Notes: a model not told the origin generated them from the letters alone. A stretch of 64,000 nucleotides of DNA from Butyrivibrio sp. MB2005 (GCF_000424285.1 NZ_AUJP01000018.1:1-64000), one strand, 5' to 3'. Numbered from the stretch's first letter, positions 18,068-28,016 are shown. Translations and numbers: made by a program.

Positions 18068-19323
18068 AACATCTCCCTTTCCTTTTTTGCGTTTTGCAGC
18101 TCCGACACCATATTTAGCGCCAGAATATTCCAGTTAATGAAACCGCCGTTCATAACAGGCTTTCCGGTAAACGGATCATAGTATTCATGCATGCATCCGT
18201 TTTCTTTCAGATCCTCATAAAGAAGGTTCATGCTCTTTTCGCACATATCCTGCGCTTCTTCATAGAATCCATAATTCAGCATGCCTTTAAAGATGCAATA
18301 ATTCGCCACAAGCCATATGGGCCCAAGCCAGTTTGAAGGATTATTTGTCGCCTCAAGATTGAACATCTTTTCATTTTTACCAAGAGTGCATATTCCATAG
18401 TCACTGGTAAAGGCCTGCTCGTCATGATAGTGACGCCTTAGTTCCAAAGCTTCTTCCTTTGTGGCAGTTTTTGAAAGCATCGGCAAAAAACCGGACCAGA
18501 CTGCTATTCTTATGGGAAGACTTTTCCAAAACACTCCAAGTCCCTTATGAAACCAGTCATATTGTCTTGTGCAGACATCCACATCGACTGAATAGAAAAA
18601 ACCATCTCTTTTATCGAAGCATTCTTCATGAATGGCCTTTTCAAGCCCGGCTTTTCTCTCCAGATAAAGCTCTTCCTTTGCGGTATACCCTGCGGTCTTA
18701 AATATTTCTGCTGCGCAATCAAGTTCCATTACCATGAAGCTGTTCAAAAAAATATTGGCTGTAGATGACTTTGGTCTTCCAAAAGAAGCAGGGTCATTAT
18801 CCATGCCGATCATGATATCATCACGCCACACGAAAAGACCTACTTTGTCGTTATAATAATTCTTGTAATAGCATTCGAAGTATTTATCGATGGAAGAAAG
18901 CTTATCGAGTATCCATCCGTAATCTCCGATTTCCCGGCTTATCAGACTGATCTGCTGGCATAAAAACGGCTTATGCATGTTCATAAGATAGCCGTTTTTA
19001 TGTTGAATGTTCAGATAAGGTTCATCCCATTCTCCATTTTCTATCATCATCGGAATGTAACCATCTTCCAACTGCCAGTCAAAAAAGTTTAGGACATTTC
19101 CCTTTACATGCCTTATTATTTTCTCCGATAAATCTCCGCCTCTGAGAATTTTTCTTAAAGGCAAAAGTGAATAGGTACACCAATATGTATCCCAGTCCCA
19201 AACGTTTCCGTCATATACAGATCCGGGATCAGTGAAGGGAAATCGTATGAACCCAACCGGTTCTTTCATTACTGAATCTATATTGTTTTCCAAATACTCC
19301 AAAAGGAGTTTCGATTTCTCCAT
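18064..19323 (-). CDS. Trehalase-like / GH63-like glycoside hydrolase
   Basis: Predicted (alpha/alpha)6-barrel glycosidase of the trehalase/GH63-like superfamily. The N-terminus carries YDGNVWDWDTYW, a substrate-binding signature. Further matches are the acid-region DDIMIGMDNDP and, near the end, NWLGPIWLVANYCIF and HEYYDPFTG. At 419 residues it has only the catalytic barrel. No signal peptide is seen, so it acts in the cytoplasm on imported oligosaccharides. The exact family and linkage are uncertain; related proteins cleave glucosides and mannosylglycerates. It follows the ABC permease genes by 14 bases and is coupled to the racemase-like gene. Confidence 0.75.
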   Translation of the reverse strand: MEKSKLLLEYLENNIDSVMKEPVGFIRFPFTDPGSVYDGNVWDWDTYWCTYSLLPLRKILRGGDLSEKIIRHVKGNVLNFFDWQLEDGYIPMMIENGEWDEPYLNIQHKNGYLMNMHKPFLCQQISLISREIGDYGWILDKLSSIDKYFECYYKNYYNDKVGLFVWRDDIMIGMDNDPASFGRPKSSTANIFLNSFMVMELDCAAEIFKTAGYTAKEELYLERKAGLEKAIHEECFDKRDGFFYSVDVDVCTRQYDWFHKGLGVFWKSLPIRIAVWSGFLPMLSKTATKEEALELRRHYHDEQAFTSDYGICTLGKNEKMFNLEATNNPSNWLGPIWLVANYCIFKGMLNYGFYEEAQDMCEKSMNLLYEDLKENGCMHEYYDPFTGKPVMNGGFINWNILALNMVSELQNAKKEREML

Positions 19324-19337
19324 CTGCGTTTCTGTCC

Positions 19338-20180
19338 TTATCCTTTCACCGCTCCTGCCGTCATACCTTCAATTATGGTCTTGTTAAGTACCGTATACAG
19401 AATCAGCATGGGCAGAATACTCATAGATACAGAAGCAAATATCGCGCCCCAGTTCTTTGAGCCAAACTCATCTGAGAAATACATAAGACCTGTCTGCACT
19501 GTTTTCAGATTGGTGCTTGATACAAATGTCATTGAAAACAAGAGGTCATTCCACTTAAAGAAGAACTGAAGTACCAATACTGTGACAACGGCATTTTTCA
19601 TAAGCGGCAAAACGACATAGTACATAAGTTTATAGATTCCGCAGCCATCAATTACTGCAGCTTCCATGATCTCATCAGGAAAGGACCTTAAATATCCTGT
19701 TACCAGATAAATAGACAGGGAAAGTCCAAAGGCCACATAGGATATAACCAGTGAGCCTGCCTTGTTATACAGTCCTGCTCTGTTGTAAATCTGGAAGAGC
19801 GGGATAAGCGCTGTAGCAACAGGCACCATTATTCCCAGCTGAAAATAATCAGCAACCAGCTTTTTATATCTCCACTGCATCTTGGTAACAGCAAATCCAA
19901 CAGTTACTGAAAAGAAAACAATAAAGATAAGAGATAGCAGCGTGTACACAAGAGAGTTTCTAAAGAATGTTGACATGTGTCCTCTTGTCCAGGCATCTAT
20001 ATAGTTTTGAAAATATAATCCATGCGGCAGTGCAAATGCAGGAAATGCAGACCATTCGTACTGCTCTTTAAGCGATGCGGTGATCATCCAGAATATAGGA
20101 TAAATATCAACCAGGCATATGATAATTATCACAAGCTTTATCAGCACATTGCTTATGATTTGTTTTGTTTTATCTGTCAT
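19338..20180 (-). CDS. Sugar ABC transporter permease (MalG/CUT1 type)
   Basis: Inner permease of a carbohydrate ABC importer, with six predicted membrane helices. The cytoplasmic EAA loop that docks the ATPase is EAAVIDGCGIYKLMYYVVLPL (about residues 183-203). The C-terminal segment TAGAVKG is typical of MalG-like proteins. It pairs with the permease at 20200 and the lipoprotein at 21179. No ATPase gene is present nearby; in many Firmicutes CUT1 systems a shared MsmK-type ATPase encoded elsewhere serves several importers. Confidence 0.93.
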   Translation of the reverse strand: MTDKTKQIISNVLIKLVIIIICLVDIYPIFWMITASLKEQYEWSAFPAFALPHGLYFQNYIDAWTRGHMSTFFRNSLVYTLLSLIFIVFFSVTVGFAVTKMQWRYKKLVADYFQLGIMVPVATALIPLFQIYNRAGLYNKAGSLVISYVAFGLSLSIYLVTGYLRSFPDEIMEAAVIDGCGIYKLMYYVVLPLMKNAVVTVLVLQFFFKWNDLLFSMTFVSSTNLKTVQTGLMYFSDEFGSKNWGAIFASVSMSILPMLILYTVLNKTIIEGMTAGAVKG

Positions 20181-20199
20181 TGCTCACACCCCATAAACT

Positions 20200-21087
20200 T
20201 TAATAATAGCTTTCTTTTTTATCAAACAAGTTAATGATTTTGGATCCGGTGATACAAAGAAGGAAAATGAAAATAGCTATAACGGAACCATATCCCACCT
20301 TATTGTAGGTAAATGCCACAGAGTACATATACATCGAAAGTGATCTGGTAGCATTACCGGGTCCACCATTTGTAAGGGCAAGTGCTGACTCAAAGAGCTT
20401 AACTGTTCCTGAGAAGCTAAATACCATACAGGTTATAATCATTGGTCTTAAAAGCGGCGCCAGTATATGTCTGAAAAGATTAAAGCCATTGCAGCCATCT
20501 ATTCTGCCTGCTTCTATTACATCATCAGGTATATCAAGAAGGGCACCGTAGAGAATGATCGAATGAAAGCCTATGCCCGTCCAAATATCCATCACTTCCA
20601 GTGCTCCAAGTGCTGTAGATGCCTGTCCTATCCAGGGCTGTACCAGTGCTGAAAGTCCTACGGCATTCAAAATTGAATTGAGAAGTCCGTAGCTTGGCTG
20701 TATTTCATATATCTTGGCAAAAAGCTGACCAACAGCAACAGTAGGAAGGACAACCGGAAAGAACACTATGGTTCTCACTATGTTTTTGAATCTCCTCAGC
20801 CAGAAACGGAACATTAAAGCCATAAGAAGTCCGCCTCCTACCTGCCCGATCATTACAATTCCTATATATTTTAAATTCACAATCAGCGAATTGCGAAAGT
20901 TCTTGTCGGATAGTATTTGAATATAGTTTTTGGTTCCGGAAAACTCCCATTTAAGTCCGGGGGATCCGGAAAAGAAAGAATAATAAAATGACCACAAAAC
21001 CGGCAGAATCACAATAATTGAGTAAAGTATAAGTGCCGGTATAACAAATAAACCTATAGCTCCCTTATTACCGAGTACTTTTTTCAT
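20200..21087 (-). CDS. Sugar ABC transporter permease (MalF/CUT1 type)
   Basis: Second permease of the carbohydrate importer, with six hydrophobic helices over 295 residues. The EAA loop reads EAGRIDGCNGFNLFRHILAP (about residues 188-207). The segment LTNGGPGNATRSLSMYMY near the C-terminus is typical of the MalF/UgpA group. It follows the binding-protein gene after a 91-base gap that contains a strong hairpin, which may set the ratio of binding protein to permease. Confidence 0.93.
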   Translation of the reverse strand: MKKVLGNKGAIGLFVIPALILYSIIVILPVLWSFYYSFFSGSPGLKWEFSGTKNYIQILSDKNFRNSLIVNLKYIGIVMIGQVGGGLLMALMFRFWLRRFKNIVRTIVFFPVVLPTVAVGQLFAKIYEIQPSYGLLNSILNAVGLSALVQPWIGQASTALGALEVMDIWTGIGFHSIILYGALLDIPDDVIEAGRIDGCNGFNLFRHILAPLLRPMIITCMVFSFSGTVKLFESALALTNGGPGNATRSLSMYMYSVAFTYNKVGYGSVIAIFIFLLCITGSKIINLFDKKESYY

Positions 21088-21113
21088 AACCAGGCCTTTT
21101 CCTTTTCATAAAT

Positions 21114-21145
21114 CGAGCGGGCGATAAACAGACACCGCCCGCTCG
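21114..21145 (-). promoter_or_regulatory. GC-rich intercistronic hairpin between binding protein and permease
   Basis: Arms CGAGCGGGCG (21114-21123) and CGCCCGCTCG (21136-21145) make a perfect 10-bp stem with a 12-nt loop. No long U-run follows on the minus strand, so it is more likely a partial terminator or a 3' mRNA stabiliser than a full stop. It separates a highly expressed type of gene from the permeases. Confidence 0.7.
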
Positions 21146-21178
21146 TATAGATTTGCTTCGTAAAACTTATTGATCAGC

Positions 21179-22645
21179 TTACTCCAGAGCTGACATATCT
21201 GCTGCATCCTGAATTGACTGCATATAATCTTCAGGAGTCATCTCGCCGGAGAGAAGCATCTGAACATTGCTCTGAGCTGCATCTGAAATCTCAGAATTCA
21301 TAGTAGCTTCATACCATGTAAATGCACTCTGAGCCTTGCCGATCTCATCCAGTACAAGCTTTGTATAAGCCGTCATATCAGAAGCCTGTGTGCTGTATGT
21401 GTATCCCTTGATAGAGCCCTGTGTTGTCATTGCTTCGTCACCGATATGCTCTACAAAATACTTAACAAACCACTTTGTTGCTTCGTCTTCCTTAGCTTTG
21501 CTGAGGCAGAGGATATTACCACAGTTCATTGAGTAGGAATCGATTGCGGATACTGACTCATCAACAACAGGAATATTGAAGAATCCAATGCCATCCTCGC
21601 CTGCTGCATTTGCAGATTCATCATTAAGGTTTGATGCAAACCATGAGCCGTTATAGAAAATTGCTGATTTGCCGGTCATAAGCATTGAACCTGCAGTATT
21701 CATATCTACTGTGTTTACGCCTTCTCCGAAGTAGCCCTTGTCTGCCCACTCCTGAACCTTAGCAGCTGCTGCAACGTATCCTTCATCTGTATAGGATGTC
21801 TTGCCTTCTGCTGCATTCTTAAGAGCATCAGCTCCAAGACTTCTTACTGTATATGCGTTTATAAGACGTGTAGCTCCCCACTTATCAGCAGCGCCGCAGG
21901 AAAGGGGCTGTATGCCTGCATCCTTAAGCTTTGCCAGATCTTCTTCAAACTCATCCCATGTTGCAGGTGCCTCAGTGATGCCAGCCTGCTCGAACAGAGC
22001 TTTGTTGTACCAGAAGCCTTCTACATTAAGTCCTAAAGGAAGGTCGTAGATTGTGTCTGTTCCTGACAGTGTCTCAAGAAGAGATGTAGCTGACGGAGTA
22101 ACAAAATCTGTTGATCCTATTTCTTCAAGCATTGCTCCGATATCTACAATCTGATCAGCCTCAATAAGATCTACGATCGGCTTTCCTGATTCATAGACAA
22201 ACATATCCGGAAGGTCATTTGACGCAACAAGTGTTGCTACCTTCTGTCTAAGGTCATCTGATGATACAAGTTCATATTCATATGTGAAATTGGGATTAAC
22301 TTCCTGATATGCTTTACAGATATTGTTGATAAGTACGCCGTTATCATTATCCTCAGCCCAGATTGAAAGAATATGGAAATCTTTCTCAAGCTGCGGATCC
22401 TCTCCGGAAAAATCACCTGTAGCTGCTGTCTCCTCAGCTGCTTCGGTCTCCTGTGTCTCTTCTGCTGCTTCTTCAGTAGTTTCTTCAGAAGTCTCAGCAG
22501 CTGCAACTTCAGTAGTTTCTTCAGAAGCTTCTTCTGTAGCTGTTTCTGCAGGTGCCTCAGTACTTTCAGCGCCGCCACCACAACCTGCAAGTGTTCCGAG
22601 AATCATTGTCGAACTCATTAGAATTGCCAAAACCTTCTTTTTCAT
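21179..22645 (-). CDS. Sugar ABC transporter substrate-binding lipoprotein (family 1)
   Basis: Extracellular binding protein that captures an oligosaccharide for the CUT1 importer. The signal peptide ends in a lipobox, LAGC, with the lipidated Cys at residue 22. A long acidic linker rich in Thr, Glu and Ala (about residues 27-75) holds the binding domain away from the membrane. The mature domain has typical family features (EEDLAKLKDAGIQPLSC, IFYNGSWFASNL). Start ATG 22645 follows GGAGGGA. A TATAAT box and operator-like dyads lie 23-62 bases upstream. The ligand is not known; the linked enzymes suggest a rhamnose-, arabinose- or mannose-containing oligosaccharide. Confidence 0.93.
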   Translation of the reverse strand: MKKKVLAILMSSTMILGTLAGCGGGAESTEAPAETATEEASEETTEVAAAETSEETTEEAAEETQETEAAEETAATGDFSGEDPQLEKDFHILSIWAEDNDNGVLINNICKAYQEVNPNFTYEYELVSSDDLRQKVATLVASNDLPDMFVYESGKPIVDLIEADQIVDIGAMLEEIGSTDFVTPSATSLLETLSGTDTIYDLPLGLNVEGFWYNKALFEQAGITEAPATWDEFEEDLAKLKDAGIQPLSCGAADKWGATRLINAYTVRSLGADALKNAAEGKTSYTDEGYVAAAAKVQEWADKGYFGEGVNTVDMNTAGSMLMTGKSAIFYNGSWFASNLNDESANAAGEDGIGFFNIPVVDESVSAIDSYSMNCGNILCLSKAKEDEATKWFVKYFVEHIGDEAMTTQGSIKGYTYSTQASDMTAYTKLVLDEIGKAQSAFTWYEATMNSEISDAAQSNVQMLLSGEMTPEDYMQSIQDAADMSALE

Positions 22646-22667
22646 AAATCCCTCCGTAAAGAAAATT

Positions 22668-22707
22668 ATTATAGTTTTGGATTCGTATTGCTACGAACCG
22701 GTTACAT
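22668..22707 (-). promoter_or_regulatory. Promoter with overlapping operator-like dyads upstream of the sugar-binding protein
   Basis: TATAAT occurs on the minus strand at 22668-22673. At the -35 distance lies TTCGTA (22692-22697), which is one arm of a perfect inverted repeat TTCGTA-TTGC-TACGAA (22682-22697). Overlapping it, 22693-22707 read on the minus strand (ATGTAACCGGTTCGT) matches the cre consensus WTGNAANCGNWNNCW at all but one position. A CcpA-type or LacI-type repressor could block the -35 box here; the neighbouring YesN-type regulator is another candidate. Confidence 0.5.
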
Positions 22708-22782
22708 TTAGTAGGATATAGCATATTCATTTACGGAAATAGGTGAATTTTTATATATTATGTTGGTTTTTTTTAGATTCTT

Positions 22783-23538
22783 TTAATTATTTTGGTTTTT
22801 ATTAACATATTCCTTATACTCTCTAGGAGATTTTCCTGTATATTTTTTAAAAATCTCACTGAAGTAATGAACATCACTGACGCCTACCATGGAAGCTACA
22901 ACGGACACCTTATTATCTTCCTTAAGAAGCTCGCAGGCCTTTTCCATCCTTATCCCTGTCAGATACTTAATATAGGTTTTTCCAACTGTATCCTTAAAAA
23001 GGACACTGAGGTATGCAGGGTTCATCCCTACAAGCTCGGATAACTCCGTAAGTCCGATATCCTTATTGTAGTTTTTATCAACGTAGGCAATAATCTCGTC
23101 AATGGCCTTATGTCCACTGTCAGGCTTTTTTACATCTTCCTCATCTGTATCATTTTCTGTTCCCTTTAGAAGCCTTTCTTCAACCCGCTTTAATGTATCG
23201 GAAAGTTTATCTATGGTTACAGGTTTTGTTATATAGTCAATTACGCCAAGACGAATAGCTTTCCTGGCATATTCAAATTCCTGATATCCACTGATAACTA
23301 TAAAGGCTGTCTCAGGGCAAAATTCCCTGCACTGCTCTATAAGAGACAGCCCATCCATGTAAGGGATTCTGATGTCCGTGATCACTATATCGGGCATGAG
23401 ATTTCTTATTACTCTAAGAGCCTGCATTCCATCATGGGCAGATCCTACAACCTCAGCCTCTGCATCAATTCTTTTCAGAATTGCTTTTATGCCTTCTATT
23501 ACCAGGATCTCATCATCTATTATGACCAGTCTTTTCAT
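22783..23538 (-). CDS. YesN-type response regulator with AraC-type DNA-binding domain
   Basis: Two-domain regulator. The N-terminal receiver (residues 1-120) carries IIDDE, the phosphoacceptor Asp in VITDIRIPYMDG (about residue 56) and the conserved Lys in YITKPV. The C-terminal 100 residues form two AraC-type helix-turn-helix motifs, ending in IFKKYTGKSPREYKEYV. It is encoded eight bases after its partner kinase and just before the sugar-binding-protein gene, so it most likely activates that importer operon when the kinase senses an external glycan. Confidence 0.93.
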   Translation of the reverse strand: MKRLVIIDDEILVIEGIKAILKRIDAEAEVVGSAHDGMQALRVIRNLMPDIVITDIRIPYMDGLSLIEQCREFCPETAFIVISGYQEFEYARKAIRLGVIDYITKPVTIDKLSDTLKRVEERLLKGTENDTDEEDVKKPDSGHKAIDEIIAYVDKNYNKDIGLTELSELVGMNPAYLSVLFKDTVGKTYIKYLTGIRMEKACELLKEDNKVSVVASMVGVSDVHYFSEIFKKYTGKSPREYKEYVNKNQNN

Positions 23539-23546
23539 GCATTCAC

Positions 23547-25325
23547 CTACTTGCCAAAGTTTTCTTCCATCATCTTGGCCGTTGTAATACGCGGAACCGT
23601 GATGGTAACTCTTGTTCCATGTCCGGTATTTTCAAACACCGGCATATACTCTTCACCGTAAAAAAGCTTTATTCTCTCTCTGATATTTCTGACGCCGTAA
23701 CCACTTTCAAGCACAGTCATATCCTCTATTCCTACGCCGTCATCTTCTACAATAAAAGTCATGTCATCACTTCCAAGTTCTCCTGAAACGGTAACTGTAC
23801 CTTTATCAGCCTGGGTCTCAAGGCCATGGAAAACTGCGTTTTCTACCAGGGGCTGCAATATAAATGTAAGAATCCGCTCTCGCAGTATGTCTGCTCCCAT
23901 GTTTATTTCAAGGCTGTACTTGCCTCTGAAACGATAGCTTTGGATTTTCATATAGGCCTGTATTCTTCTGACTTCATCTTCAACCATTATTAACTTGTTG
24001 CCCTTGTTTAAGGTCAGCCTGAAATTCTCTGAAAGAGCCTGGACAAATTCCGCTATTTCATCCTCATTTTTAATGATTGCCATCATGTAGAGGGTATCAA
24101 GAGTGTTATACAGATAATGAGGATTTATCTGAGTCTGCATCAACAAAAGCTCAGCTTCTCTTTCCTTTAGTTCCGTCTGAATAAGTTTTTTCTCAAGCTC
24201 AAGATTATTATTTACAACATCCTTGAATTTCTGTCCTATGCGTCCCGGCTCAGAGTCATCAAATTCAGTATCGACATGGTAATTTCCCTCTCCAAGGCTC
24301 TGTATATTTTCCTCCAAAAGGTATAACGGTCTTGTAATATATCCGGATATCATATATGAAATAGGTAACGCTATCGCAATCAGAATAGCGCCTATCACGA
24401 TATCAACCATGGCAATATATTTACTGTGGTTACCAAGCTCCGCTTTACTTATAACATTTATTATGTCCCAGTCACTTAGGTTATTATGCCTGCCCTCAAA
24501 AAGATAATCGGGATTTTCCGCTTCAGAATAATAAGCAGCAGTTACCTCCATAAACTGCTCTTTGGAAATATCTGCTGTCGCATAAACAAGCTCATAGGAG
24601 TTCTCATTTTGCCTGTCTTTTGCCACAATCATCTCATAGTCGGTTCCATAAGCTTCATCCATTCTGCCAAAAGCACCTGAAAGAGCATTTTCTTTTCTTA
24701 TATTCATGATAAGAAATCCGATATGCTTGTAATTAACAGGATCTATTATTTCCTTAACCAGTGAAAAGGTCTCATTCTCATCATCAAATATCACATTGCC
24801 GGGGTAAAAAACCTCTTTTCCCTTTGCCTCTGAGGCATCTTCGATAAATGATTCTGACAGGATTTCTTCTTCGTAATAATATTTTTGAACTTTTCTCAGA
24901 TTATCATCATTCTGCGAGACAAAGGAAATATTTCCATAGGCATTTACTACAAGTATGTCTCTGATTTCATTATTCGAAGAAATAATGTCCTGTAAAAATT
25001 CCTGGATTATTTTGTTCCTTGATGCGGAAAAAGTTCTGGTTTCTTCATTTCCCTCCTTCAGGCTCACAATAAAAGCATTTTCTGTAAGAAGAGATCTTGC
25101 CTGCTCTACATCAGATCTAAGGCTTAGTTTTATTACTTCACTGGCAACTCCCAATGAGTTCTCATAGGCCTTGTAATATTGATCTTCTATTGTCTTTCTG
25201 GATACGCTATAGACTACTATTCCAAGTATGAGAGCTGTTAATAGCGACAACCAAACAAGCGCCAAAAAAATTTGGCGCTGAATGGAAAGTCTGAAAAATC
25301 CAATTTTCTTTAATATGAAACTCAC
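23547..25325 (-). CDS. YesM-type sensor histidine kinase
   Basis: Membrane sensor kinase, 592 residues. A first helix (about residues 18-38) and a second (about 295-315) flank an extracytoplasmic sensor domain of about 250 residues. A HAMP segment follows (YITRPLYLLEENIQSL), then the His_kinase domain with the phosphoacceptor His in INPHYLYNTLDTLYMM and the ATPase motifs LQPLVENAVFHGL and VEDDGVGIED. The start codon is GTG at 25325, behind AAGGG with a seven-base spacer. Position between GH2 and response-regulator genes fits a carbohydrate-sensing role. Confidence 0.93.
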   Translation of the reverse strand: MSFILKKIGFFRLSIQRQIFLALVWLSLLTALILGIVVYSVSRKTIEDQYYKAYENSLGVASEVIKLSLRSDVEQARSLLTENAFIVSLKEGNEETRTFSASRNKIIQEFLQDIISSNNEIRDILVVNAYGNISFVSQNDDNLRKVQKYYYEEEILSESFIEDASEAKGKEVFYPGNVIFDDENETFSLVKEIIDPVNYKHIGFLIMNIRKENALSGAFGRMDEAYGTDYEMIVAKDRQNENSYELVYATADISKEQFMEVTAAYYSEAENPDYLFEGRHNNLSDWDIINVISKAELGNHSKYIAMVDIVIGAILIAIALPISYMISGYITRPLYLLEENIQSLGEGNYHVDTEFDDSEPGRIGQKFKDVVNNNLELEKKLIQTELKEREAELLLMQTQINPHYLYNTLDTLYMMAIIKNEDEIAEFVQALSENFRLTLNKGNKLIMVEDEVRRIQAYMKIQSYRFRGKYSLEINMGADILRERILTFILQPLVENAVFHGLETQADKGTVTVSGELGSDDMTFIVEDDGVGIEDMTVLESGYGVRNIRERIKLFYGEEYMPVFENTGHGTRVTITVPRITTAKMMEENFGK

Positions 25326-25341
25326 CTATTTACCCTTATGA

Positions 25342-27963
25342 TCATCTAATGTCGTATACGCTCTTAAGTCTTAAATTCGAAGCATCACCTGAAATAATAT
25401 CAACTGTCACTTCGCCTGCATTCATATCAAAGTAGTTATCTGAAAGAATAAGGTCTTCATTGTCGTTAAGAATCTCAACACCTCTTGCATAGCTATCTGC
25501 TTTAACGGTTATCTTACCGTCATGAACTGTAGCAGAAAGGTTAGGATTCTGATACTTAAAATACTTGGGCATTGTGAAGATAACGGTTCCTGATGAAACA
25601 ACCTTGCCATCAACCTCTACTTCGTAGCTTACATACTGACTGAACCTGTCAGCATCTGCAAAATCCACTTTCTTTGTCCATGCGCTTGAAAGAGCAGGTA
25701 CATGAATAGTACCGTTACTTCCTGTACTGCCGGCATTCTCTTCTCTCTCAGAATCAAATTCAGCCACGCCTTCTTTAAGGATTTTGCCTGAAGCATCTCT
25801 TAAAGCCCAGCGAACCTTTGCATCTATATCCTGTCTTGTCTCGTTGGCAACGCTGAATACCGCCTCCTGCTTAATATCTCTGGGAAGCCAGTTAAGCTGC
25901 TGAGGATTGGTCATCTCGCCCTCTTCCTGACAGGAAACAAGGATAGGTGCAAAGAATCTCTTCTCTGCATAGTGGAGAGCCTTAAGTCTTCCGCAGTAGT
26001 CGATACTTGCCCAGGAAGCAACGGGCCAGCAGTCATTTAGCTGCCATACTACAGCGCCCATGCAGCGTCCGCGGTTTCTTCTAAAGTGCTCAACACCATA
26101 TCTTATGGCATCTGCCTGAAGCATCTGAGATGCGTAGATAACGGTCGCAAAATCACTGGGATAGCGGTAGGTCTGCTGCATGTAGTTCATTATCTTACCG
26201 TTTGCAGCGCCGTTTCTCTGGTGCTTCTCCATAATATAGGAGAAAACATTCTTATCTTCAGGATCATCAGTAAAGCTCTCAACAGTTTTCTCTGCAGGGA
26301 AGGACTGGAATCCAAACTCTGAGAGGAATCTGAAATAGAACTGTCTGTATGCTGAGAAGGGCTGGTTACCATGCCATACTTCCCAATAGTGAACATCTCC
26401 TCTGTTCTCATCATTGGGTTCATCAAAACATCCGCCTGAAGAAGGTGAAGCAGGCCAGTAGTAAACATCAGGAGCATACTCCTTCATCATATTAGGGATG
26501 ATATATTCGAACATTATTGTATAATCGCGCTTCTCTGTCTTCTTTGTAACCCATACGCCATAATCAACGAACATCTCCATCTCGTTATTACCGCACATAA
26601 GTCCAAGGGATGCGTGGTGGCGAAGTCTTAAGAGGTTATCCTTGAACTCTGCCTTGATGTTTGCCTCAAATTCAGGAGTAAGATCATATACACCGCAGGC
26701 AAACATGAAGTCTTCCCAAACAAGAAGTCCAAGCTCGTCACAAATATCAAAGAACCAGTCATCGGGATAGTATCCGCCGCCCCATACTCTTATGGAGTTG
26801 TGGTTAGCAAATACCGCTTTTTCAAGGAGCTTTCTTGTAACTTCAGGGGTAACTCTTCCAAGAAGATGATCCTCAGGGATATAGTCTGCACCCATTGCAA
26901 AGACCTTTACGCCATTTACAACAAAGCAGAATTCATTGCCCCATTTATCTTTCTGAGTGCTTACCGTGCAGGTTCTAAGACCGATTTTTCTCTCCCATAC
27001 ATCAAGCGTATTTCCTGCATCATCTTTGAGGGTTACCTTAACTGTATAAAGAGGCTGCCTGCCGTGGCCATTGGGCCACCAAAGCTTAGGATTATCAATC
27101 TTAACTTCTGTACCCTTAACATCCTCCCAAAGACTATCTACTGCATTTGTAGGTGTCTGGGCACCGCTCTTTGCATAGTTGAATATAGCATCGCTTATCT
27201 CCATATGCTCAGAAGAGATATTTTCGCAGTTTATCACTTCACCATCAGGAGATGTGATTTCAACGTCAAATTTCAGATCATTTTTATCTACAGACAGATC
27301 TCTTATGGACGGCTTTAGCTCCAAAACAACGCTTCCGCTTTCATTGCCTGCATCATCAATCTTCACATTGTCATGATTCTGACTGATCAAAACAGATTCA
27401 AATCTCGCCTTGTTAAAGCAAATGACAGAGATTGGTCTGAATATTCCGGCATCGGGAAGGTGTGCGCCCCAGTCCCATCCAAACATGCAGTGCGCTTTTC
27501 TGATATGAACAAAGCCGGGCATTGCATCATCTGTACCCTTTGTAGGAGCCTTCTCATAGGCCTCTGCAATGAATTTTGTGGGAGAATGGAAATAAACCTT
27601 AAGCTCATTTTCATCCTTAAGAATATCTTTTATGTCAAACTCCCAGGTTCTGTGCATGTTATTGACATTACCAAGAAGCGTTCCGTTCAAATATAAGTCC
27701 GCAATGGTATCAAGACCGTCGCAGTGGAGCATTACAACATCAGATGAATCTGCATCCGCAGGCTTTGCGAAATTACAGATATACTCATAGTCTTCATCCA
27801 TGAGCTTTAACGCTTTGTCTTCGTTATCCTTGAAAAAAGGATCATCCATTTTACCTTCTCTTAGAAGGTCAGTGTAAACAGTTCCGGGCACTACGGCATT
27901 TATCATGTCGCCATCGCCCACTTTGTGCATTTTCCAGTTTTTGTTAAGTTCCATTTTGTTCAT
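25342..27963 (-). CDS. Beta-mannosidase, GH2 family
   Basis: Retaining exo-glycosidase that removes beta-mannose from the non-reducing ends of manno-oligosaccharides or N-glycan cores. The N-terminal sugar-binding domain contains PGTVYTDLL and DGLDTIADLYLNG, typical of beta-mannosidases. The TIM barrel has the acid/base Glu in CGNNEMEMF (about residue 460) and the nucleophile Glu in LSEFGFQSFP (about residue 547). C-terminal beta domains complete the 873 residues. No signal peptide, so it is cytoplasmic. It lies between the peptide-type importer and the two-component system; a terminator hairpin at 28017-28047 separates it from the importer. Confidence 0.92.
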   Translation of the reverse strand: MNKMELNKNWKMHKVGDGDMINAVVPGTVYTDLLREGKMDDPFFKDNEDKALKLMDEDYEYICNFAKPADADSSDVVMLHCDGLDTIADLYLNGTLLGNVNNMHRTWEFDIKDILKDENELKVYFHSPTKFIAEAYEKAPTKGTDDAMPGFVHIRKAHCMFGWDWGAHLPDAGIFRPISVICFNKARFESVLISQNHDNVKIDDAGNESGSVVLELKPSIRDLSVDKNDLKFDVEITSPDGEVINCENISSEHMEISDAIFNYAKSGAQTPTNAVDSLWEDVKGTEVKIDNPKLWWPNGHGRQPLYTVKVTLKDDAGNTLDVWERKIGLRTCTVSTQKDKWGNEFCFVVNGVKVFAMGADYIPEDHLLGRVTPEVTRKLLEKAVFANHNSIRVWGGGYYPDDWFFDICDELGLLVWEDFMFACGVYDLTPEFEANIKAEFKDNLLRLRHHASLGLMCGNNEMEMFVDYGVWVTKKTEKRDYTIMFEYIIPNMMKEYAPDVYYWPASPSSGGCFDEPNDENRGDVHYWEVWHGNQPFSAYRQFYFRFLSEFGFQSFPAEKTVESFTDDPEDKNVFSYIMEKHQRNGAANGKIMNYMQQTYRYPSDFATVIYASQMLQADAIRYGVEHFRRNRGRCMGAVVWQLNDCWPVASWASIDYCGRLKALHYAEKRFFAPILVSCQEEGEMTNPQQLNWLPRDIKQEAVFSVANETRQDIDAKVRWALRDASGKILKEGVAEFDSEREENAGSTGSNGTIHVPALSSAWTKKVDFADADRFSQYVSYEVEVDGKVVSSGTVIFTMPKYFKYQNPNLSATVHDGKITVKADSYARGVEILNDNEDLILSDNYFDMNAGEVTVDIISGDASNLRLKSVYDIR

Positions 27964-28016
27964 GTCAGTACCTCACTAGAAATTCCAATCATAGATAATT
28001 TTCGCTCTTTACAAAA

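Noticed and set aside
22237..22590. A 117-residue minus-strand frame rich in Lys, Leu and Gln inside the sugar-binding protein gene
   Set aside because: It is a frame-shifted reading of the acidic Thr/Glu/Ala linker, whose repetitive codons keep other frames open.
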